64,000 bases of DNA from Methylosinus sp. PW1 (lineage in GTDB: Bacteria > Pseudomonadota > Alphaproteobacteria > Rhizobiales > Beijerinckiaceae): positions 1-64,000 of the forward strand of contig NZ_JQNK01000007.1 in the NCBI RefSeq assembly GCF_000745215.1, in the 5' to 3' direction. The translations under genes and the position numbers were made by a program. Shown here one piece after another: positions 44,853 through 52,800 of the stretch (position 1 is its first letter; each line of letters opens with the position of its first letter). Below the pieces are notes generated by a model. That model had not been told where the DNA came from, ran no database searches, and saw only the letters and a program-made list of their open reading frames with translations.

Positions 44853-45929
44853 ATGTCGTTCGCGATAAATTTCTCGAAGCCGCCCGGTCTGCTCCGATTG
44901 GTTGTCGGCTTTGCCCTGATGTTCGGCGGCTGTGCGCCGCGCGCCACAGCCATGGAGTGGCGCGCAGGTCTCACATCCGATGGCGTCGGAGCCATCATCG
45001 CCTCAGGTCGGATCGACGAGCTGGACGCCGAGAGATTGCAGGCCATCGTCAAGAAGGGCCGCAGCGCTTCAGCGGGAACGTCGCCGCTGTCCTGGGACCG
45101 GCACACGCTGGTCGTTCTTCATTCTGGCGGCGGCAATGTGATCGGCGGTCTGAAGATCGGATATCTGATCCACAAATTGGGCTTCGACACACTGGTCGAG
45201 CGCAGCCGCTTCTGCGCTTCGGCCTGCACCTTCGCGTTTCTCGGCGGCGTCGACCGCGCCGTCGAAGGAACTTTCACAATCCACGCCATGTCGCTGGCGT
45301 CGGAGCCGGTCGATCTCAGAATCGCGATCGACGACATACAGACGGTATCGGCCTTGGTCCTGTCCTACACGCGCGAGATGACAGGCCAGACCAAGATGGC
45401 GGAAGCGGCCTTCGAGGTCGGCTCGGCGGGTCTCGAGGCGATACCGGACGACCTCCTGCGCGATTGGAATATCATCACCAAGGTCAAACGCTCCGCACAG
45501 GATTTCTCACCCGAGCATTACAAGACGATCTACTGCGCCGAGCGGCGCGACGCCCGCTGGGTCGGGAAGATCGTGTGCCGCGACCTCGGCCTCGGTCGTT
45601 TGGACGCCCGCATAACGAGAGCGCTGGCGGTCTTGAAAGCCGTGCCGGATGCGACCGCCGCGGCCGGCGAGCAGAGCGTCTGGATCGCCTTCCGGGACGG
45701 ATGCGAGGCGGCCTATCAAAACGGCTTCGGATCCTCGCTCGAGGGGGGCGCGGCTGCATCGAAAATGCGGCTGTCGGCGCTGCGACAGATCAACAAGGAG
45801 GAGACCGGGGTCCAAGACTGCCTCGAATTTGCTTATGAGGCGCGAGCGAAGGAGCTGGAGGCGCGGGTCGCCTATTGGGAGACGGTCCATGAGATCGCGT
45901 CTCACGGTGGGTGGAAGAAAGGCCCCTGA
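44853..45929 (+). CDS. ClpP/crotonase-fold lipoprotein with C-terminal LprI-like domain
   Basis: A 358-aa protein. The signal peptide ends in a lipobox-like FGGC near residue 28. The core (about 45-190) follows the COG3904 ClpP-like periplasmic family: VVLHSGGGNVIGGLKIGYLI (oxyanion strand and helix), then RFCASACTFAFLGGV (Ser nucleophile in CASAC), then FTIHAMS (His). The C-terminal 120 residues have paired cysteines and a DGCEAAYQN motif like LprI domains. The start is the ATG after GCGAGGGCCCC. The next gene, the caspase-like fusion, begins 13 bases downstream, so the two are almost certainly co-expressed. Confidence 0.72.
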   Translation: MSFAINFSKPPGLLRLVVGFALMFGGCAPRATAMEWRAGLTSDGVGAIIASGRIDELDAERLQAIVKKGRSASAGTSPLSWDRHTLVVLHSGGGNVIGGLKIGYLIHKLGFDTLVERSRFCASACTFAFLGGVDRAVEGTFTIHAMSLASEPVDLRIAIDDIQTVSALVLSYTREMTGQTKMAEAAFEVGSAGLEAIPDDLLRDWNIITKVKRSAQDFSPEHYKTIYCAERRDARWVGKIVCRDLGLGRLDARITRALAVLKAVPDATAAAGEQSVWIAFRDGCEAAYQNGFGSSLEGGAAASKMRLSALRQINKEETGVQDCLEFAYEARAKELEARVAYWETVHEIASHGGWKKGP

Positions 45930-45942
45930 GAGAGATCGGCGA

Positions 45943-48723
45943 ATGCGAACGCGCTTTTTCGATGTCGAGACCGAGGGCGCCGCCGAGATCGCGGCGTCTT
46001 CGTCAGACGACGCGCCCGAACCCGCCGCGGCTTCGCACGGTCTGCGCTTCGCGCTCGTCGTCGGCAATTCCCGCTATCCCGCGGCGCCACTGGCGAACGC
46101 CGGCCGGGACGCCGCTTTCGTCGGCAAAGCGCTCGCCGACCTCGGCTTTGCGGTCACGACCCTGCGCGATGCGACACGCGCGGCCGTCGTCGCGGCGGTC
46201 GCCTCGTTCATGGAGCGGGTCGAGGCGGCGGGCCCCGATGCGGCGGTCATCTTCTATTTCGCTGGACACGGGATGCGACTGGAGGATGCGCATTATCTGG
46301 CGCCTGTCGACATGGACCCGTCCGCTCCGAACGAATTCGCTCTGCGCGCCCTCGCTCTGGACGACATCATCGCGTCTTTCACGCGCCGCCGCCGCCGGGT
46401 CACGACGCTCGTGCTCGACGCCTGCCGCCTCCGTCCGCGCGACGCGCCCGGCCGCGACGCGTATACAGGCGGGATGGCCGATCTGCGCCTCAATCGCGAA
46501 GGCGTCATGGTCATCTGGTCGACCTCGGCGGGGACGGCCGCCAGCGACGGCGAAAGCGGCGTCGGCCCTTACGCCGAGGCCCTGGTCGCGGCTCTCCCAG
46601 GCCTGCTGGTTCGCGGACGCCCGGCCCATGACGTGTTCGCGCACGCCAACGATCTCGTGGCGCGCGCGACCGAGGGGCGGCAGGTGCCGGCGATCTATAT
46701 GCATGGGGCGCTCGCGCCCTTGCTGCCGGAGCGCGGCGACGCGCGGCGGTTGGAGACATGGGCGAGCCGGCGCCCGTTCGGCTCCTGGGCGCGAGATATA
46801 TTAGCGAAGCTCGCCATGCTCGGCGCCGCCGCGGCGATCACGGCAGCGGTCTCCGCCTGGGTCGCCGCCTATCCCGAAACGCGGCGCGCATGGCTCGCGC
46901 AGGTGGGTCTCGCGCGGTCCGACGCCGACACCTACGCCTGCCGGGAGCCTTGGGATGAAATCGACGCCTACGGCCTGTCGCGACGCGACTGGTGCACCCT
47001 CGGCCCCAAAGGCATCCTCGACCTATTCGAACGTCGAGGCAGACCGGAACGCCTCGTCGACGAGGGCGTGGCGGACGGCGACCCCAAAGCCTTCGTGCTG
47101 AAGGTCACGAAGCTGGTCGCCGGCGTCCCGAACCGAGCCGCTCCGTCGTTCAAAGAGGCGTACGACCTGTCCGAACGCGCCGCCCGGACGGACTTGCCGG
47201 CGGGACGCGGCTTGCCGCTCGTCATTCATCGACTGCTGGACGATCTGTCGGACACTTTCTTCACCATCGATACGAGACGGGAAAGACAAAATATGCGCTT
47301 GGCGGCCGATCACGGCTATACGCCCGCTATGGCGATGCTCGCGGCGTTCGCCGCAAGCGCCGGAGACGAACAAGAATTCGACATGTGGATCGAAAAGGCG
47401 GCCGCGATCACGGCGGACGGCTCCATCGAGTTCAAGGCATTCGAACAAAGGCGCCTGCAGACCAACCGAACCGGATTGCCGGCCTCGGACGCCGTCGCGT
47501 TGCGATGGCTGTGGCGCTCCATCGCGCGCGACAATCCCATCGCGATTTCGCAAATCTTGACGATGGCCGAGCGAGATCCATCGCTCGTCGACAACCGCCG
47601 ACGCGCAGATCTGCTGGCGATCTTGATCGACAAAGGACCGACGCTCGGCCGCTACTGGCGCGCCCATGAATTCTTGCGGACCAACCAGCAAGACGTTCTC
47701 GAGACGTCGCTGACGATCGCAGACCTGGTCGCTGCGGCCGAGGACCATGTGCTCGACGCGGCGGGAATTTTGGGAGACCTCTATATGACGGGCCGCGTAG
47801 GCGGCGCGCGCGATCTCGTGAAGGCGACGGAATGGTTCGAACGAGCGGCCGCCGACGGCGACACCACGTCGATGGGGAGACTGGCTCTGCTGGCCTTCGA
47901 GGAACGTCCGCCGCGTCCCGAGGCGATCGCCGCAGCTTCGTTCCAAGGGAGGCGCATGGTCGAGCATGGCGACTCTCGCGGCTCTTTCGTGCTGGCGGAA
48001 ATCGCCATGCGGGGTCTCGACGGACATCGTGACCCTCTCGCGGCTCGCCGTCTCTATGAAGCCGCTGGCGCCGACCCACGGGCGCGGTCGCTCGCCGAAG
48101 ACGCCATTCGACGCATCGACCTCGAGTCCAAAGCGCTGGCCCTGGGCGATCCTTCGAGTGAAATTGCGACCGGCTCCGTCGACGCGCCGACGACCGTCAT
48201 CGTCTACATGCCGTATGTCTGCGCGCCTTGCGCCAGCATTTTCGACAAGCTCATTCAGCCGCTCGCGGATCGTTACGCGGCCTCGGGGCAAATGCGACTG
48301 ATCCTGCGTTCGGCGTGGGGCGAAGGGAACGAACATTACGAATCATTGGTCGTCACGGCGGCGCGATGCGCCGTTCCGGAGCGACGTTTCGAAGCCTTGC
48401 TGCGCGTGAGCGGGGCCTTCCGCGCGTGGCGCGAGAACGGCGCAGGCAAGGGCGTCGGCGACGCCATCGTCGACGCGATGGAGGGCGTCCCGCGCGCGCG
48501 TCCGCTGGCCGATTGCATCGAGGACGCGCCGGCGAAGGCGCGACTGCGCCAGGACAGGGACTTCATCGTAGGGGCGTTCGGCGTTGCGGCGCTACCGTTC
48601 GCGATCGTCAACGGCTCGCCGATCGGCCGAGCGACGCTCGAAGATGTCGAAAGGCTCATTCAAAGCGCTCGCGGCCCTGCGGCGGAAGTGTCGGCCGCCA
48701 TATTCGCCGTGATGACGCCATGA
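45943..48723 (+). CDS. caspase-like protease fused to membrane helix, Sel1-like repeats and DsbA-like domain
   Basis: A 926-aa multidomain protein. Residues about 32-260 are a peptidase C14 (caspase) domain with the catalytic pair intact: His109 in FYFAGHGM and Cys161 in LVLDACRLRP. A membrane helix (about 286-310) follows. Residues about 390-740 are helical with Sel1/TPR-like repeats (AAGILGDLYMTGRV, ATEWFERAAADGDTTSMGRLAL). The C-terminus (about 745-926) is a thioredoxin/DsbA-like fold with C-A-P-C (VYMPYVCAPCASIF, residues about 760-763) and a cis-Pro region (FGVAALPFAIVNG). Topology would put the caspase in the cytosol and the redox part in the periplasm. The start is 13 bases after the ClpP-fold gene. 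Confidence 0.85.
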   Translation: MRTRFFDVETEGAAEIAASSSDDAPEPAAASHGLRFALVVGNSRYPAAPLANAGRDAAFVGKALADLGFAVTTLRDATRAAVVAAVASFMERVEAAGPDAAVIFYFAGHGMRLEDAHYLAPVDMDPSAPNEFALRALALDDIIASFTRRRRRVTTLVLDACRLRPRDAPGRDAYTGGMADLRLNREGVMVIWSTSAGTAASDGESGVGPYAEALVAALPGLLVRGRPAHDVFAHANDLVARATEGRQVPAIYMHGALAPLLPERGDARRLETWASRRPFGSWARDILAKLAMLGAAAAITAAVSAWVAAYPETRRAWLAQVGLARSDADTYACREPWDEIDAYGLSRRDWCTLGPKGILDLFERRGRPERLVDEGVADGDPKAFVLKVTKLVAGVPNRAAPSFKEAYDLSERAARTDLPAGRGLPLVIHRLLDDLSDTFFTIDTRRERQNMRLAADHGYTPAMAMLAAFAASAGDEQEFDMWIEKAAAITADGSIEFKAFEQRRLQTNRTGLPASDAVALRWLWRSIARDNPIAISQILTMAERDPSLVDNRRRADLLAILIDKGPTLGRYWRAHEFLRTNQQDVLETSLTIADLVAAAEDHVLDAAGILGDLYMTGRVGGARDLVKATEWFERAAADGDTTSMGRLALLAFEERPPRPEAIAAASFQGRRMVEHGDSRGSFVLAEIAMRGLDGHRDPLAARRLYEAAGADPRARSLAEDAIRRIDLESKALALGDPSSEIATGSVDAPTTVIVYMPYVCAPCASIFDKLIQPLADRYAASGQMRLILRSAWGEGNEHYESLVVTAARCAVPERRFEALLRVSGAFRAWRENGAGKGVGDAIVDAMEGVPRARPLADCIEDAPAKARLRQDRDFIVGAFGVAALPFAIVNGSPIGRATLEDVERLIQSARGPAAEVSAAIFAVMTP

Positions 48724-48974
48724 CGTGGATCAGCGCGCGGGCGCTTCGCCGATGCGGCGTTCACGCCGTCATGTGATCGCGCCGCCGCCGCCAGACGGCT
48801 CGACTGCGTTAGTCGACGGCAAGGACAGGCAATTGCATCGTTGCCGGCGCCTATGGTGATCTCTCGAGCGCGGCCTCCGCAGCCTCGGAACAGGCGCTCG
48901 CGGCGCGCACATCCGATCTGTCGCTCGATCGAGCCGACAGGTGAAATCGAATTTCATCATGAGTGGAGGGGCCT

Positions 48975-49529
48975 ATGCACTTCTTTCGGAACAAAAATCT
49001 GCTCGCGTGCTCGGTCGCTCTCTGGGCCGGGCTCTTCGCGCCGCTCGCGCGCGCCGACAGCTTGGGCGTATGCCTCCAAAGCTGCAACAATCTCGCCGAA
49101 TGCGACCCTGCTGGCGGCGGCGCGAATTGCTCGTCGGCTCAGCACTTGTGCCAATCCAGATGTCAGTTGCAGCCGGACTCGAGAGATCGAGTCACCGGCG
49201 CAGACCGTTACGGCGCCATTGTATATGACACGAAGACGCGGGTCTTCGGCACGGCTTGGGACTGGGGGAGCGCCGTAGAAGCAATACGAGCGGCCCATTG
49301 GAACTGTAGCAAGTTCCGCGGACAGCGCTGCGAATGGGATATTTCGGTCGTCAATGGATGCGCTGTCGTCGTGTCCAGCGGAGACGGTGGAAAAGTGCTC
49401 GGCAACAGAAGCAATGGCGGCGGCGCCTCGATCCGCGAGATCGTCTCCGCGGCGCTGTCCGAATGCGCCGCCCAAGGCGGCCGAGATTGCGTCGTGCGGG
49501 CAAAGATATGCAGCGACGGCGAGCCGTGA
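48975..49529 (+). CDS. secreted DUF4189-containing protein
   Basis: A 184-aa exported protein. The signal peptide ends near residue 26 (ARA-D). A Cys-rich linker (about 30-58, six cysteines) precedes a DUF4189 domain at about 70-180, with YGAIVYDTKTRVFGTAWDW, HWNCSKFRGQRCEW, VNGCAVVV and the closing C-x4-KIC pattern. GGAGGGG lies just before the ATG. DUF4189 proteins are small extracytoplasmic proteins of unknown role. It follows the caspase gene by 251 bases. Confidence 0.8.
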   Translation: MHFFRNKNLLACSVALWAGLFAPLARADSLGVCLQSCNNLAECDPAGGGANCSSAQHLCQSRCQLQPDSRDRVTGADRYGAIVYDTKTRVFGTAWDWGSAVEAIRAAHWNCSKFRGQRCEWDISVVNGCAVVVSSGDGGKVLGNRSNGGGASIREIVSAALSECAAQGGRDCVVRAKICSDGEP

Positions 49530-49812
49530 ATGACGTCGACGGCGCGTGATGCTTCCCCCGAACTCGAGGAATTGCCGTGACATCCATTTTTCCGCCATCG
49601 CGCGCCGCCGATTCGGGCAAAGTCGAGACAGAGGCATCGACGCGCCTTTCCTGCGCTCTGGGGCGTCTCCCGACGCTCGCCGTGACAGTTGTTTTCGCGA
49701 CCCCGTCGTTTGGACGCGACCTGACGTGGCTCTGTCGCGAATTTTGACGTGTCGTAAGGCCTCGAATCGTATAAGCTGCGTCAAGCTTTAGCTATCCGCT
49801 AGTATTCGGGTT
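49530..49812. other. intergenic region upstream of the autotransporter
   Basis: Nothing coding is convincing in 283 bases. It should contain the promoter of the autotransporter gene. TTGACG (49744) and TATAAG (49770) are visible but spaced 20 bases apart, which is long for a sigma-70 promoter. No other motif stands out. Confidence 0.35.
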
Positions 49813-52800
49813 ATGCAGGGCTTTGAAATGTCATTGAATTTCTATCCTGTCAGTCCCGACGCCGACAGAACGCGAGAACTCGCGCGCTGGACACTGGGGC
49901 TCGCCGCGATCACCTTCGCGTCGCCCGCTTTTGCGGCCGACGCGCCGCGCAACCTCTTTTTTTATGGCAGAGCCCAAAAAGTCCCGGCCTACACGCTGCA
50001 CTGCCCGTCGGGAGTCGGCGACGGAGTCTTTGCTCCCGATACGTTCATCCTAGAACAGTCGGGAAGCTTCACGGACCCCACGACCTTCGTTCCGCCGCAG
50101 ATCGGCAGTGGCAACGATCTGTTCCGGCCGGGTCAGGCCGCGCCGAGCGAAGGAGACAACGTCTTCATCGCGGGTCGTCCCAAGGGGCAACTGGCGTCGA
50201 TCAAGGGGCCGGCGATCCCGGTCTCACCTGCGGGCTGCGAGATTTCCGGTTCGAGCGGCGGCTATTCCGGCGACGGCTTCTCCGTCGACAATGTGTCGGG
50301 CACGATCGCAAATCTCTCGGTCGGCGGCCCCGGGCTCTTGACTCTCGACAATCTCACCGTCACGGGAACCGCGACCTTCGCCGCTATCGGCAATGCGCGC
50401 CTCGACTATTATTCGCTCGACAGTGGCCGTCCCGTCGTGAATTTCGGGACGCAGTTCGCGCCGGTGACGCAGACCATCGCTGGCGGCAAGCTGCACGCCT
50501 CCGAGCTCGACCTTCTCGCTTCGACGACCGATCCGGCTTATCCGGGCGCGCTGAGGATATGGGCGAATTCTGTCGACGGCGATCATGTGGTCGTCAAGCC
50601 GACGCCCGCGAACGGGACGCTCAACGAGACCGGCGTCGTCACGGTCGAGGACGGCGGCGTGCTGAGCGGCCGGGCGATCGAGATTCAAACCGGCAGCTTC
50701 TACGAGAACGGCAGCTCGCCGACCCGCCTCGTGATCAACCGGGGGACGCTGACGGCGGATAAGCTCTGGGTCGGAACCAATCCCCTCGGCCTCGCGCCGA
50801 TCTCGGCGACCGGCGCTTCGCTCGAAGTCACCCGAAGCACCTTGACCGCCAAGGAGCTCGAGGTCGGGAATTTCGCGCCCGGATTCATGACGGTGAGTGG
50901 CGGGAGCAAGGTTACCGTCAACGGAAACGCCTTCATCGGACTCGCCGCCTCCGCCTCTGGGTCCAGCTTGACGGTGTCGGGCGCGGGAACGAGCTGGATG
51001 TCGAACGGCCGCATCACTGTCGGCGCCGACGGCGTCGGGCATCTGCAACTGACCGATTCGGCGACGCTCACCACCACCGATGTCGCGTTCATCGGCAGCA
51101 ACCCAGGATCGACTGGATTTGCAGAGGTTTCCCGCGGCGCCACAGCGACGAGCGACAGCCCTTCCGGGTCGAACACCGCGGCTTTGGCTATCGGTTTCGC
51201 AGCCGGTGCAACCGGCTTTCTCACGATCGACGGCGCGGGCTCCAGTTGGACCGCGAAACAGTCCGCAGTCGTCGGCTACGGCGGAAAAGGGACATTGACC
51301 GTTTCCGGCGCCGGCGCGTTCAATGTGGATGGGGATATTCTGCGCATCGGACGCGACGCGGGCAGCGTCGGCGTCGTCACGCTCACCGACAAAGGCTCGG
51401 CGATAGGCGCGCCCAATGCGACGGTCTACGTCGGTTATGGCGGCGACGGCACGCTCACGATCGACAAAGGCGCGGAGCTGTTCGCGAAGGCGCTTCAGAT
51501 CGGCGGCTTGGCGAATGGCTCGGGCCGAACGACCGTCACGAACGGCCTGATCGGGCTGACCGACAAGGGCGCGAGCATCGTCATCGGCAAGGAAAAGGAT
51601 TCGTCCGGAGTCCTGACGCTGTCGGGTCCGACGGCGCATCTTCAGGCGGCTGGCTCCTTCGTCATCGGCGACGCCGGCGCCGGTCGTCTGACGCTGGAAA
51701 ACGGCGCTTCGCTCAACCTCGCCAACACACCGGTCACTCTCGGCGCCTCCAATGGCGGCTCTGGCAAGCTCGTCATCGACGCCAGCGCCGGCGCCGGCGA
51801 GGTGAAGCTCGGCAAGGTGACGGTCGGCGAAAGAGGCAATGGCGTGCTGTCCCTCATCGGCGATTCTTCCGGCGAGACCGGCTTGAATATGGCCTTCGCG
51901 ACGATCACGCTCGGCGTTCAGAGCGGGTCCAAAGGCGTGCTGTCGATCGAGAACGCGCATCTCGATCTCGGCGCGGATATCGTCGGCAGCGGCATCGTCG
52001 TCGGCGTGCAAGGCTCGGGGGAGTTCGACATCGGCAAGAATTCGGCCGTCACCGCGCAGCAGCTGACCATCGGTCAGGATGCGGGTGGCTCGCATATGTT
52101 CAATGTCGGCTCGGGCGGCGTGCTGAAGATCGCCGGCGACATTCGGCTCGCCGCGGGCGTCGGCGCGCAGGGAGAGCTCCGCGTCGTCTCCGGCGGACAG
52201 GCGACTGCGGCCAATATCATCTCAGGCGGCCACACCGCCTCCGCAACAGTCTACGTCTCGGGGAGCGGCCCCAGTGGTCCCGCCAAATTGACGGTCGACG
52301 GCGACATCAGTTTCCTCGCAGCCAATTCTGATCTCGAAGTTCGTCTCGGCGCCCAGGTCAAAGCGAAGCGAATCCAGTTTCTCACAGATGGGGCCAAGTC
52401 GTCGACGCTCACCGTCGACGGCGCGGGGTCGCAGCTCTCCTACAGCGGGAGCATCGATCTCAGCGGCGTCAGGGCGGAAGTGTCGAACGGCGGCGCTTCC
52501 ATCTATGACTCTGGCGTCGGCGGCCTCGGCTCCAGCCTCAATCGGCTCGGGAGCGGCGCCGCACTCATCGTGTCTTCCGGCGGGCGCTTCGAAACCTCGA
52601 ATGTGGAGACGTTCGGCGCGACGATCACCGCCAAAGGCGACGGAAGCGTCGTCAAAATGAAGGATTTCGACTCAATCGGCGGACAGGTGGCGATTTCGGA
52701 CAAAGCGACCTTCGATGCCGCCGCCGTCACACTGAGCGTCGATGATACTTTCGATATCACGAGCGGCGCAAAAGCGACGTTCAAATCGCTGAAGAATTCC

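Noticed and set aside
50224..52095. A 623-codon minus-strand frame inside the autotransporter
   Set aside because: It is antisense to the repeat region of a convincing autotransporter and owes its openness to the repeat codons.
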